A stretch of 62,611 nucleotides of DNA, from NCBI RefSeq assembly GCF_000410875.1, contig NZ_AROI01000031.1, forward strand, positions 1-62,611, read 5' to 3'. The notes beneath the pieces are model-generated. The model searched no databases, was not told the origin of the DNA, and was given only the letters and a program-made list of their open reading frames with translations. Shown in pieces: positions 36,335 through 44,577 of the stretch. Each line of letters begins with the position of its first letter. The stretch's first letter is position 1. The translations under genes and the position numbers were made by a program. Origin of the DNA: Halopseudomonas pelagia CL-AP6. Its GTDB lineage: Bacteria; Pseudomonadota; Gammaproteobacteria; Pseudomonadales; Pseudomonadaceae.

Positions 36335-36799
36335 TTACATCTGTGACTGCTGGAAGTTTTCCAGACCGACTTTGTCGATAAGGCCTTTCTGCGTTTCCAG
36401 CCAGTCGACGTGCTCTTCTTCGGACTCAAGAATGCTCTCGCACAATTCGCGGCTGCCATAGTCACCAACGCTTTCACAATAAGCGATAGCCTCACGCAAA
36501 TCGGGAATGGCCTTCATTTCCAGCTTGAGATCGCAGTCGATGATTTCTGGCACGGTCTCGCCAATCATCAGCTTGCCCAGATCCTGCAGATTGGGCAGGC
36601 CTTCGAGAAATAGAATGCGCTTGACCAGCATGTCGGCGTGTTTCATTTCGTCGATGGACTCGTGATATTCATGGTCACCCATTTTGTTCAAGCCCCAGTC
36701 TTGCAGCATGCGCGCGTGCAAAAAGTACTGGTTGATGGCTACCAGTTCATTTCCCAGGATGATGTTCAGGTGCTGAATGACCTTTTTGTCGCCTTTCAT
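36335..36799 (-). CDS. bfrB: Heme-binding bacterioferritin BfrB
   Basis: 154 residues. Ferroxidase ligands Glu18, Glu51, His54, Glu94, Glu127 and His130 are present. The heme ligand Met52 (IDEMKHAD) is also present, unlike the FtnA protein near 4.5 kb. It is very close to Pseudomonas BfrB ([26 protein letters not shown]). It stores iron in a 24-mer; release needs electrons from Bfd, encoded at 44315-44518. Its partner gene is not adjacent here. Upstream is a 200-base AT-rich promoter region. Confidence 0.96.
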   Translation of the reverse strand: MKGDKKVIQHLNIILGNELVAINQYFLHARMLQDWGLNKMGDHEYHESIDEMKHADMLVKRILFLEGLPNLQDLGKLMIGETVPEIIDCDLKLEMKAIPDLREAIAYCESVGDYGSRELCESILESEEEHVDWLETQKGLIDKVGLENFQQSQM

Positions 36800-37003
36800 G
36801 ACTGCGTCCTCGCGTTAATCAAGTGTTGAGTTTGGTCATCGCTGGCAGGGCTGTCAAATAGCAGTTAGGGTAAATCGTTGAAATAAATGAAGTAATGATT
36901 TTGATCCGCATTTGTCGATCTGCGCTTTACTGACACGACTCATTCTAGGTAGCGCGGATCAACTGCGCTCTTTTGTTGCTTTAATCAGATAAAGGAGATT
37001 TTT

Positions 37004-37357
37004 ATGGCTTATGTTGATGGTTTCGTGGTCGCAGTGCCGACAGCTAATAAGGAGCTATATCGCCAGCATGCAGCGGATGCTGGCGTGATATTCAAGGAGT
37101 ATGGCGCATTGAGTTTCGTCGAGTGCTGGGGCGATGACGTGCCGGAGGGCAAGCTAACGTCTTTTCCGATGGCGGTTAAACGTCGAGATGACGAAACGGT
37201 GGTGTTCTCATGGATAACTTGGCCCTCCCGAGCAGTACGCGATACCGGTATGGAAAAGGTGATGGCAGACCCCCGTTTACAGTCGGATACCAACCCGATG
37301 CCGTTTGATGGCCAGCGGATGATCTACGGCGGGTTCGATATAATTGTCGAGATGTAG
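37004..37357 (+). CDS. DUF1428 family protein
   Basis: 117 residues, AAAGGAG before the ATG. DUF1428 proteins are small dimeric alpha/beta ferredoxin-like proteins with a conserved beginning (YVDGFVVAVPTANKELYRQHA) and ending (FDGQRMIYGGFDIIVE). The fold is related to the YciI and EthD dimeric alpha-beta barrels. No activity is known. It faces the YciI/ECF42 operon convergently, and families like these often travel together, so it may belong to the same regulon. Confidence 0.92.
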   Translation: MAYVDGFVVAVPTANKELYRQHAADAGVIFKEYGALSFVECWGDDVPEGKLTSFPMAVKRRDDETVVFSWITWPSRAVRDTGMEKVMADPRLQSDTNPMPFDGQRMIYGGFDIIVEM

Positions 37358-37410
37358 CCAGCCTAGGTTCTGGCAGGCTTTCGCGAACGCCTGAGCCAAC
37401 CGGTAATGTT

Positions 37411-37445
37411 CAACCCAGCCGAGTGCAGCCGGCTCGACTGGGTTG
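37411..37445. terminator. Hairpin between convergent DUF1428 and YciI genes
   Basis: CAACCCAG (37411-37418) pairs with CTGGGTTG (37438-37445), with an inner CGAG/CTCG pair. No long T run follows on either strand, so termination is possible but not certain. Confidence 0.6.
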
Positions 37446-37449
37446 GCGC

Positions 37450-37818
37450 TCAGATACTGTTATCTCTTGGCGGCAGCTCGCGTATCGGACGCACTTCGAC
37501 ACTGCCCAACCGGGCGGGCGGGATGTGACTGGCCAATTGCAGGGCTTCGTTCAGGTCTCGAGCGTCGAGCATATAAAAGCCGGCCAGTTGCTCCTTGGTT
37601 TCTGCAAATGGCCCGTCGGAGATAATGGTTTCACCGTCGCGTACCCTTACGGTGGTCGCATTGCTGACCGGCTGCAAAGCCTGGCCAGCCAGATAATTGC
37701 CCTTTTGCGTGAGGCTCTCCACGCAGCGAATGCACTGCTGATTCAGATCATGCCACTCCTGTTCCGTCATCGCGTTGATCAGGCTTTCCTGATAATAAAC
37801 CAGTGCCAGATATTTCAT
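37450..37818 (-). CDS. YciI/DGPF-domain protein
   Basis: 122 residues of a single YCII (DGPF) domain with the signature ISDGPFAETKEQLAGFYMLDARDLNEALQLA and the N-terminal KYLALVYYQE strand. DGPF proteins are small dimeric alpha-beta barrels whose activity is unproven; they are the standard genomic partners and targets of ECF42 sigma factors. It lies 15 bases downstream of the YciI-VOC fusion gene and in its operon. Confidence 0.92.
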   Translation of the reverse strand: MKYLALVYYQESLINAMTEQEWHDLNQQCIRCVESLTQKGNYLAGQALQPVSNATTVRVRDGETIISDGPFAETKEQLAGFYMLDARDLNEALQLASHIPPARLGSVEVRPIRELPPRDNSI

Positions 37819-37833
37819 CGTGCTCTTCCTTTT

Positions 37834-38697
37834 CTATGCTGAGTTAGCGTTTTTTTGCGTGCAGTTTTCTGCGGGCGCAATACCGGCATTAAGCATCCAG
37901 GCGATTCCGAAACGATCGGTGAGCATGCCAAAGCCCTCTGCCCAGAAGGTTTGATCGAAGGGCATCTGGACCGAGCCGCCTGTGGCCAGTTGATCAAATA
38001 CCAGGCGCGCATCGTCGACTTTATCGTATTGTAATTGCACGCAATGCCCCTGTGGTGGCTGGTAGCAGTCGCCACCCATGTCCGCAGCCATGATGATATA
38101 GCGCCCGATCTGAATCTCGGAGTGGATGATCAGCTCCTGCCATTCGGTTGGGACTTCGCTGGCGGCAGGAGTCTCGGCGTGGGTCAGCATGGCCACTACA
38201 CGTGCGCCCAATACCTCGGCATACCAGGTCATCGCCTCGCGGCAATTGCCGTTAAATACCAGATGCATACTGACGCTGCTGGGTATGCGTGCCATTTTTG
38301 CCGCCATCTGTCGGTGCTGGTCGAGACCGGCCCCAGGCACAAAATCATCCAGATCAAAGTAGCGCCGCAGTTCTAAAGTAACGTTGCCCTCGCTGTCCAT
38401 GCCTGGCCATTTGCAAGCCCACTCGATGGCCTCCTCGCGTGAATCGACGTCAAGAATGCTGTAGCCAGCCAGCAGCTCGCGAGTTTCGGTAAAGGGACCA
38501 TCAGTCACCGTCGGAACGCCATCACGGAAGGTAATCCGGCAGCCCTCCGAGCTGGGGCTCAGGCCATTGCCGTCCACGAACACCCCTGCGTCGAGCATTT
38601 GCTGATTGTAGGTCGCCATCGTGGCGAGCATCTCATCACTCGGCATCTCGCCGCGTTCCGTTTGGCTGTCGGCCTTGCGCATCAACATGTATTTCAT
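37834..38697 (-). CDS. YciI (DGPF)-VOC/PhnB fusion protein
   Basis: 287 residues from the ATG at 38697 (GGAGAAAAG upstream); a longer frame adds non-conserved residues. The N-terminal half (about 1-120) is a YCII domain (MKYMLMRKADSQTE, VTDGPFTETRELLAGYSILDVDSREEAIEWACKWP). The C-terminal half (about 140-270) is a PhnB-like VOC domain (SMHLVFNGNCREAMTWYAEVLGARV, WAEGFGMLTDRFGIAWMLN). Both halves occur as separate proteins in other ECF42 loci. It probably follows the candidate ECF42 promoter at 38743-38771. Confidence 0.92.
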   Translation of the reverse strand: MKYMLMRKADSQTERGEMPSDEMLATMATYNQQMLDAGVFVDGNGLSPSSEGCRITFRDGVPTVTDGPFTETRELLAGYSILDVDSREEAIEWACKWPGMDSEGNVTLELRRYFDLDDFVPGAGLDQHRQMAAKMARIPSSVSMHLVFNGNCREAMTWYAEVLGARVVAMLTHAETPAASEVPTEWQELIIHSEIQIGRYIIMAADMGGDCYQPPQGHCVQLQYDKVDDARLVFDQLATGGSVQMPFDQTFWAEGFGMLTDRFGIAWMLNAGIAPAENCTQKNANSA

Positions 38698-38742
38698 GTG
38701 CTTTTCTCCATTCAGCTTAAGGTTATTTGTTGCTGCTTGGAT

Positions 38743-38771
38743 GAGTCGGGGGGCAGGGCGCGGAATCGACA
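38743..38771 (-). promoter_or_regulatory. Candidate ECF42-dependent promoter
   Basis: On the minus strand TGTCGA (38766-38771) is followed after 17 bases by CGACTC (38743-38748), about 45 bases before the YciI-VOC start. ECF42 target promoters are described with TGTCGA at -35 and a CGA/T-C core at -10. It sits between the sigma gene stop and the first DGPF gene, so the sigma factor could drive the DGPF genes separately from its own transcript. Confidence 0.72.
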
Positions 38772-38776
38772 GCAAT

Positions 38777-40033
38777 TTATCTTTTTTGCCATTTATCTTT
38801 TTGTTCGGGCGCAAGCTCTAGTGCGTCGAGCCGTTGCTGCAGGAAGCGTTGTTCCGGGCCAAGCTGAACTAGCTGCAGCGCTTGTTTGTAAGCTTGACGT
38901 GCAGCCGGCAACTGCCCCGATCGGCGGTAAAGGTCGGCGCGGGCAGCAGGTAACAGGTGGTAATTTTGCAGTGCGGGGGCATCGGCCAGTTGATCCAGTA
39001 GCGCCAGGCCCGCTCGTGGTCCATCGCGCATGGCCACAGCAACGGTTCTGTTCAGCGCGATCACCGGGGAGGGATTGCGCTGCAGTAACAGGTCATACAG
39101 GCCAATAATCTGCGTCCAGTCAGTGTCGGCGGAACTGCTGGCCTGGGCGTGTAGCGCGGCGATCGCCGCCTGCAGGCTGTAGGCGCCCGCAGGCGGGCGC
39201 TGCAGCGCTGCATCCAGCCAGCGCAAGCCTTCGCTGATCTGCGCCTGATGCCAAAGGCTGCGATCCTGGTCCTCAAGGGTGATCAGCTCACCTTCGGCAG
39301 ACTGCCGTGCATCGCGCCGCGAATCCTGCAATAACATCAGAGCCAGCAAACCGTAGACCTCGGCGTCAAGCAACAGGCTGCTCATCAGCGTGCCGAGACG
39401 AATGGCTTCCTTGGCCATATCGACGTTGACTACATACTCGCCGCTGGTACTCGAATAGCCCTCGTTGAATACCAGATAGATGACCTGCAACACGCTGCTC
39501 AAGCGTTGCGGCAGGGCCTTGCGTTCGGGAACCTCATAGGGGATGCCGGCTTCGCGGATTTTGCGCTTGGCCCTGACGATCCGCTGCGCCACGGTCGCTG
39601 GTTGCTGAAGCAGCGCCCGCGCCACCTGCTCGGTGCTAAGGCCACACATTTCCCGCAGGGTCATGGCCAGTTGCGTTTCAATCGCCAATGCGGGATGGCA
39701 ACAGGTGAAAATTAGCCGCAGTTGGTCGTCGGCTATGCTGTCTTCATTCAGCTCGTGGGTGGGAAGGTCTTCCAGCTCAAGCCGTTGCAGATGCTGGCTG
39801 GCCGTTTGGCGGCGACGAATCTGGTCTATCCCTTTGTGTCGTCCGGTACTGACCAGCCAGGCGCGCGGGTTGTCGGGCACGCCCTGGTCCGGCCATTGCT
39901 GCAGCGCCGCGGTGAAGGCTTCCTGCATGGCTTCTTCGGCCAGTTCGAAATCGCCCAGTAGCCGGATCAGAGTGGCGAGAACCCGTCGTGATTCGCGCTG
40001 ATAAACGTTTTTGACTTGGGTGCTAACGGACAT
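38777..40033 (-). CDS. ECF42-type sigma factor with C-terminal TPR-like extension
   Basis: 418 residues. Sigma-70 region 2 (about 8-78, RVLATLIRLLGDFELAEEAMQEAFTAALQQWP, DNPRAWLVSTGRHKGIDQIRRR) and region 4 (about 112-165, LREMCGLSTEQVARALLQQPATVAQRIVRAK). The DUF6596 domain (about 185-290, LIYLVFNEGY-like) is followed by a helical TPR-like tail to the end. This layout defines the ECF42 group, in which the C-terminal extension is needed for activity instead of an anti-sigma factor. Its usual partners, DGPF proteins, are the next two genes on the same strand. Confidence 0.93.
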   Translation of the reverse strand: MSVSTQVKNVYQRESRRVLATLIRLLGDFELAEEAMQEAFTAALQQWPDQGVPDNPRAWLVSTGRHKGIDQIRRRQTASQHLQRLELEDLPTHELNEDSIADDQLRLIFTCCHPALAIETQLAMTLREMCGLSTEQVARALLQQPATVAQRIVRAKRKIREAGIPYEVPERKALPQRLSSVLQVIYLVFNEGYSSTSGEYVVNVDMAKEAIRLGTLMSSLLLDAEVYGLLALMLLQDSRRDARQSAEGELITLEDQDRSLWHQAQISEGLRWLDAALQRPPAGAYSLQAAIAALHAQASSSADTDWTQIIGLYDLLLQRNPSPVIALNRTVAVAMRDGPRAGLALLDQLADAPALQNYHLLPAARADLYRRSGQLPAARQAYKQALQLVQLGPEQRFLQQRLDALELAPEQKDKWQKR

Positions 40034-40048
40034 GGGAGTATCTGCAGC

Positions 40049-40195
40049 ATGGTTGAATTACAAGCATTGTTTATGGTGATGTTTGCGCTGATGGTTACGC
40101 CGCATCTCGCCGCCGTCAAGCAGTTCTACGCGTGGCGTCACCTTTCATTCAGGTCCGAAATCCGCCAGCGTTTTTGTTGTGCGGAGGTAATATGA
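40049..40195 (+). CDS. Possible small membrane-type leader ORF before alkA
   Basis: 48 codons starting MVELQALFMVMFALMV, with a hydrophobic first half and a basic second half ending CCAEVI. GGGAG lies 9 bases before its ATG. Its stop (40193-40195) is 4 bases before the alkA ATG, so translational coupling is possible. It overlaps no other gene, and no homologue is recognised. It may be fortuitous. Confidence 0.3.
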   Translation: MVELQALFMVMFALMVTPHLAAVKQFYAWRHLSFRSEIRQRFCCAEVI

Positions 40196-40199
40196 GCTT

Positions 40200-41711
40200 A
40201 TGGATATTTCAGCGAACGACTGTTATCAAGCCGTTGTAGCGCGCGATGAACGTTATGACGGGCGATTCTTCACCTGTGTTACTAGCACAGGGATCTACTG
40301 CCGCCCGGTTTGCCCGGCGCGTACGCCGCGTTTTGCCAACTGCCGCTTTGTCGTCAGTGCGGCCGCGGCTCAGGACGCAGGGTTTCGGCCTTGTCTGCGC
40401 TGCCGTCCAGAAAGCTCGCCGTCCTCTGCCGCCTGGGCCGGTACATCAGCGGTGGTATCGCGTGCCTTGGCGCTGATTGAGGCGGGCGCACTGGATAACG
40501 GCAGCCTGGAAGCGCTGGCCGAGCGGGTAGGGCTGGGCACAAGACAGCTGCGCAGGTTGTTTATCAAGCATCTGGGTGCAGCGCCGAGCAGTGTGGCGCA
40601 AACCCGTCGGCTGTTGCTGGCCAAGCAACTGATCCATCAAACGCGACTGCCGATGAGCGACGTCGCCCTGGGTAGCGGTTTTGCCAGCATACGACGTTTT
40701 AACGAAGCGTTCAGTCAGTTGTATGGGCGGCCGCCCAGTAGCTTGAGGGGAGTGAGGAGCAGCGTTGCCGAGCACGCCGACATAATCCTGTTGCTACCTT
40801 ACCGGCCCCCGTATGACTGGGAAGCGATGCTGGATTTTCTCCAGCGCCGGGCGATTGCTGGGATGGAACAGGTGGTGGATGGGATCTATCAGCGCACCAT
40901 CCGCATCGGTGCGGATGTTGGCGTGGTCTGCGTGGAGCACGTGCCAGCGCGCCAGGCATTGCGGGTAAAAATTGGTTTTTCCCAGTTGCAGGCGTTGCCA
41001 TCGATCATTGACCGGTTGCGGCGCATGTTTGATCTCAAGGCGGATCCGGATGCGATCAGTCGGTTGTTATCGCGTGAACCGATGCTCGCACCACTGCTTG
41101 CGGCCCGGCCAGGGTTGCGTGTGGCAGGCGCCTGGGATGCGTTTGAAGTAGCGGTACGCGCGATATTAGGCCAGCAAGTGGCAGTAGCCGCCGGGGTTAC
41201 GCTGGTCAGTCGATTGGTCGCTCGGCTCGGGGAGCCTTTGGCCGCGCCGTCAGTGAGCGGGTTGACGCGCTATTTCCCCGAGCCCGAGGCTTTCGACCCA
41301 GAGGTGATTTTGACGCTCGGCATGCCAAGGTCGCGAGCGGCAGCTCTGGTAAATCTGGCGTGTGCTTGCCTGGCTGAACCGGGCCTGCTTGAGCGCCAAC
41401 GTGACTTGTCACACACGCTGACAAGGCTATGCGCCTTGCCAGGTATCGGCGAATGGACGGCAAATTATATAGCCATGCGCGCGATGCAGGAGAGTGACGC
41501 CTTTCTCGCTTCGGACGTGGCGTTACAGAGGGCCTTGGCCGGTGGCGGAGTGCGGCCTGATGCCAAGCAACTGCTCGCCCTGGCCGAACAATGGCGCCCC
41601 TGGCGAGCCTATGCAGTGATGCACCTGTGGGCTGCGGATGGTGTTAATGCCGGTGTTAATAGCGATCTGAATCGGACGCTAGAGGAGAACAAACATGCAA
41701 TTTCTGCTTGA
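40200..41711 (+). CDS. alkA: Ada-type metal domain, AraC HTH and AlkA DNA-3-methyladenine glycosylase fusion
   Basis: 503 residues. An N-terminal Ada metal-binding domain with Cys34, Cys38, Cys65 and Cys68 (the methylphosphotriester sensor quartet) is followed by an AraC helix-turn-helix (about 85-180). The AlkA N-terminal domain (about 200-310) and HhH-GPD glycosylase domain (about 315-490) come next, with the catalytic Asp in FLASDVALQRA. The protein can sense DNA methylation, activate transcription and excise alkylated bases. The ATG has GGAGG 12 bases upstream; another ATG 8 bases earlier is in a different frame. Its last 17 bases overlap ogt, and the two genes together replace a full-length Ada. 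Confidence 0.92.
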   Translation: MDISANDCYQAVVARDERYDGRFFTCVTSTGIYCRPVCPARTPRFANCRFVVSAAAAQDAGFRPCLRCRPESSPSSAAWAGTSAVVSRALALIEAGALDNGSLEALAERVGLGTRQLRRLFIKHLGAAPSSVAQTRRLLLAKQLIHQTRLPMSDVALGSGFASIRRFNEAFSQLYGRPPSSLRGVRSSVAEHADIILLLPYRPPYDWEAMLDFLQRRAIAGMEQVVDGIYQRTIRIGADVGVVCVEHVPARQALRVKIGFSQLQALPSIIDRLRRMFDLKADPDAISRLLSREPMLAPLLAARPGLRVAGAWDAFEVAVRAILGQQVAVAAGVTLVSRLVARLGEPLAAPSVSGLTRYFPEPEAFDPEVILTLGMPRSRAAALVNLACACLAEPGLLERQRDLSHTLTRLCALPGIGEWTANYIAMRAMQESDAFLASDVALQRALAGGGVRPDAKQLLALAEQWRPWRAYAVMHLWAADGVNAGVNSDLNRTLEENKHAISA

Positions 41712-42231
41712 TACTGTTGAGACGCCTGTGGGGCAGCTGTTTCTGGTGACGGATGAGCAAGGGGCGCTGCGGGCGCTGGACTTTGAGGATTATCGCGCTC
41801 GGTTGGAGCGGCTACTCGACAAATATTACCGTCATTACCAGTTGGATCCGCTACCCGGCTCAGCACCCGAGCCGCTGATCCAGGCGCTGACCGCGTACTT
41901 TGCTGGCGATTTGGCTGCGCTGGAGAGCATTCCGGCCGAGACCGCTGGTACTGCCTTCCAGCGTTCGGTATGGCAGGCTCTGAGGGCTATTCCCGCGGGG
42001 CAAACGCGCAGCTACGGCCAATTAGCCGCAGCCATCGGCCATCCTTCCGCGAGTCGCGCTGTAGGGCTGGCCAACGGTTCCAATCCGGTGGCGTTGGTGG
42101 TGCCCTGTCATCGGGTGATTGGCGCCAGTGGTAAATTGACCGGTTACGGCGGTGGTTTGTGGCGCAAGCATTGGTTGCTTGAACACGAGGCTCGGCACAG
42201 TGACGGCGGGGCGGCTTTCGCGCTGGTTTGA
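41695..42231 (+). CDS. ogt: Methylated-DNA-protein cysteine methyltransferase
   Basis: 178 residues. The acceptor is Cys138 in VVPCHRV; the DNA-binding helix (TAFQRSVWQALRAIPAGQTRSYGQLA) and the Asn hinge are normal. It repairs O6-methylguanine and O4-methylthymine by suicide transfer. Its start overlaps the end of alkA by 17 bases, so the two are co-transcribed and coupled. Together they make an adaptive-response operon in which the Ada sensor and the methyltransferase are on different proteins. Confidence 0.95.
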   Translation: MQFLLDTVETPVGQLFLVTDEQGALRALDFEDYRARLERLLDKYYRHYQLDPLPGSAPEPLIQALTAYFAGDLAALESIPAETAGTAFQRSVWQALRAIPAGQTRSYGQLAAAIGHPSASRAVGLANGSNPVALVVPCHRVIGASGKLTGYGGGLWRKHWLLEHEARHSDGGAAFALV

Positions 42232-42250
42232 GACGGGGCTGACGAACCGC

Positions 42251-43207
42251 CTAACCGATGTTGGGCCGGCGCTGCGCGGTAGGGCTATCATCTGCCGGGG
42301 CTGTGTCTGCTGGCGCGCCGTGGTAGCGCGTGTCGGCCAGATCATGATGATTGGGCCGCGGACGCTTGCGGTGCTGCTGTAACCCAATCAGCAGCAGGGG
42401 CGTGACGATCATCGCACTGCCTGCCAGGAACCAGATATCGGGTGCTTCGGCAAAAAATACCCAGCCAATAATCACTGCCCAGATCAGGCCGGTATATTCG
42501 GCGCTGGTTACCTGATTGGCATCAACATGCTTGTAAGCCAGCAACACGCAGACGTTGTAGCCGAGGATGAACAGCGACGAACCGGCCGCGCTGATGAGCA
42601 CCGCATGGCTCCACGGAGCGGCCTCCCAGAGCATCAACCCCAGACACAGCGGCGTAATCATCAGGTAGTTGAGGAATAACTTGTGCACCGTTGATTGCTG
42701 GCGAGGCAGTTTGCGAATCAATACGGCGTTAATCGCTAGCGCGGCGGCAGAACCCAGGGCCGCCAACGCAGCCCAGCTAAAATCAACTGGACGCAGTATC
42801 ACTAGTATGCCGGCAAAACCGCTGATGACCGCGGCCAGGCTCAGCTTGGTCAAGCGCTCGCGGAAAAACATCACTGAGAGCAGCATGACCATAATGGGTG
42901 CAGCGTAGAAGACCGCATTAGCGGTGGCCAGGGGCAGGGCGATCAGCGCATAGACCATGCAAACGATTCCCACAAGATGCACATGGCCGCGGATGAAGTG
43001 CAGCCGGCCACCGCCAAACAGATTGCCTGTGTCGAGTTGACGCCAGAACGGCAATAGCAGTGCCAGAGTAATCAGACAGCGCAGAAACGCGTACTGGAAT
43101 ACCGGAGCATCGGCCTGGAGAAATTTGATAAATACATCGGAAACCAATGCCAGGGCGTTGCCGATCACCAGCAACAAGATGGCACTGTTGACGGTTTTGC
43201 CTGACAT
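42251..43207 (-). CDS. EamA-family (DMT) transporter
   Basis: 318 residues with ten hydrophobic segments in two EamA repeats (about 10-140 and 155-285), and a short basic Pro/His-rich tail. It resembles RhaT/YdcZ-type metabolite exporters (LRCLITLALLLPFW, FYAAPIMVMLLSVMFFRERLT, YTGLIWAVIIGWVFFAEAP). The substrate is unknown. It is divergent from the LysR gene at 43320, which may control it. Confidence 0.9.
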   Translation of the reverse strand: MSGKTVNSAILLLVIGNALALVSDVFIKFLQADAPVFQYAFLRCLITLALLLPFWRQLDTGNLFGGGRLHFIRGHVHLVGIVCMVYALIALPLATANAVFYAAPIMVMLLSVMFFRERLTKLSLAAVISGFAGILVILRPVDFSWAALAALGSAAALAINAVLIRKLPRQQSTVHKLFLNYLMITPLCLGLMLWEAAPWSHAVLISAAGSSLFILGYNVCVLLAYKHVDANQVTSAEYTGLIWAVIIGWVFFAEAPDIWFLAGSAMIVTPLLLIGLQQHRKRPRPNHHDLADTRYHGAPADTAPADDSPTAQRRPNIG

Positions 43208-43319
43208 GACGACCTCGACATTTCTGGTTGGTGAGGCGTGGAGTTTAAAGAATCTGGGCTATCCGTGAAAATGATATTTAGCTAGTATCTATTAGAAATA
43301 TGGATACTAAAGGCCTGTT

Positions 43320-44276
43320 ATGAAATTACCTCCCCTCAAGGCGTTACCGGTATTTGAAGCTGTCGCACGGCTCAATAGTTTTTCCCTGGCAGCGGATGAA
43401 TTGTCGGTAGGGCAGAGCGCTATCAGCCATCAGATCAAGCTGCTGGAAACCTACCTGGGTGAGCCCCTGTTTATCCGCACGGGGCGGTATCTGGCGTTGA
43501 CCGATGATGGGCGGCAATACTTTGATGCGGTCAGTACTGCGTTGTTGCAGATTGAGCGGGCCAGTGAGCAGGTGCTCGGTCACGAGACCGCGCGATTGCG
43601 CTTGTCGGTGTTCAGCTCGTTTGCTGTGCGCTGGCTGGTGCCTCGCCTTCCTGCGCTGCAGAAGCAGTGGCCACAGCTGGATTTATCATTGGAAATGAGT
43701 GGTGAGAACCCGCAATTGTCTGATCGGGTAGCCGATTGTTTTATTACCGTCAGGCCTGATTCTTCTGCGTTCAGCTATGAGCTGCTCTACACCGAAAGAC
43801 TCTTTCCGGTGTGCAGTCAGCAGTACTGGCAGACGTTGTGCCGCGAACAGGAGATTGACTCCACTCTGCAGTTATCGCCACGGGCCCCATTAAATCCGGC
43901 GGTGCTGGCGGCCTACCCACTGCTGTCGACGCACAGTATTTATAATCGGGAGGGCGGAGATTGGGCGGCCTGGTTTGATGCTGGCGATCAGCCGTTGCCC
44001 AAGGCTAGTCGGTTGCAACATTTCAGCCATATGCTGTTGGCGCTGGAGGCGGCGCGCTATCACCAGGGCATAGCGCTGACCAATGACTACATGCTGAGTA
44101 GCCGTGCCGATTCAGCGGATTTCGTACGTTTGCCTTGTCATCATTTGATGACCGGTGACCAGTTCTTCTTTGCCTGGAAGACCAGTCGCCGGCATGAGCC
44201 GGGGATTCAGATATTGCGCCGCTGGCTGCTTGACCAGAGTATCGAGTCTGGTCTGAGGCATGCAGCGCAGAATTAA
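43320..44276 (+). CDS. LysR-family regulator (GcvA-like)
   Basis: 318 residues. Winged helix-turn-helix (about 5-65, LPPLKALPVFEAVARLNSFSLAADELSVGQSAISHQIKLLE) and substrate-binding domain (about 90-300). The N-terminal pattern is that of the GcvA/AmpR branch. The 112-base gap to the EamA gene suggests that exporter is its target. The effector is not predictable. Confidence 0.93.
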   Translation: MKLPPLKALPVFEAVARLNSFSLAADELSVGQSAISHQIKLLETYLGEPLFIRTGRYLALTDDGRQYFDAVSTALLQIERASEQVLGHETARLRLSVFSSFAVRWLVPRLPALQKQWPQLDLSLEMSGENPQLSDRVADCFITVRPDSSAFSYELLYTERLFPVCSQQYWQTLCREQEIDSTLQLSPRAPLNPAVLAAYPLLSTHSIYNREGGDWAAWFDAGDQPLPKASRLQHFSHMLLALEAARYHQGIALTNDYMLSSRADSADFVRLPCHHLMTGDQFFFAWKTSRRHEPGIQILRRWLLDQSIESGLRHAAQN

Positions 44277-44314
44277 CGTTGAGCAGAAAGTCTAATGAAT
44301 AGAGCGGGGTGGAC

Positions 44315-44518
44315 TCAGGCGGCGACGAACTGGCCGTTGAATGCATTGGCAGCAGCCATTACAGATTCATTCAATAGCGACTTGCAATCGCGTGCGCACT
44401 TGCCGCACTGGTTGGCTACATCAAGGGTATTGCGCAAATCGCGCATGCTGCATGCACCTTCGGCAACGGCGTTACGGATTTGTTTGTCTGATACACCTTT
44501 GCAAAGACATACATACAT
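44315..44518 (-). CDS. bfd: Bacterioferritin-associated ferredoxin
   Basis: 67 residues from the ATG at 44518. It has a BFD 2Fe-2S domain with four Cys (MYVCLCKGVSDKQIR: Cys4, Cys6; QCGKCARDCK: two more 3 residues apart). Bfd docks on BfrB and donates electrons through the heme to release stored ferric iron. In most Pseudomonas it is beside bfrB; here the two are about 7.5 kb apart. A Fur-like box lies 37-55 bases upstream, matching induction in low iron. Confidence 0.93.
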   Translation of the reverse strand: MYVCLCKGVSDKQIRNAVAEGACSMRDLRNTLDVANQCGKCARDCKSLLNESVMAAANAFNGQFVAA

Positions 44519-44554
44519 GGCGTTGACCCTAGGGTTAGTGGCTATGCTTTGCAT

Positions 44555-44573
44555 GCTAATGTGAATGAGAATG
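44555..44573 (-). promoter_or_regulatory. Fur-box-like sequence before bfd
   Basis: GCTAATGTGAATGAGAATG matches 12 of 19 positions of the Fur consensus GATAATGATAATCATTATC and has the repeated AAT hexamer pattern. It lies in the 59-base gap between the RND gene and bfd, where Fur would repress bfd in high iron. Confidence 0.6.
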
Positions 44574-44577
44574 CTTG

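Noticed and set aside
36800..37003. Fur box before bfrB
   Set aside because: The AT-rich stretch has ATGATT-like pieces but no full match to the consensus, so no site is claimed.
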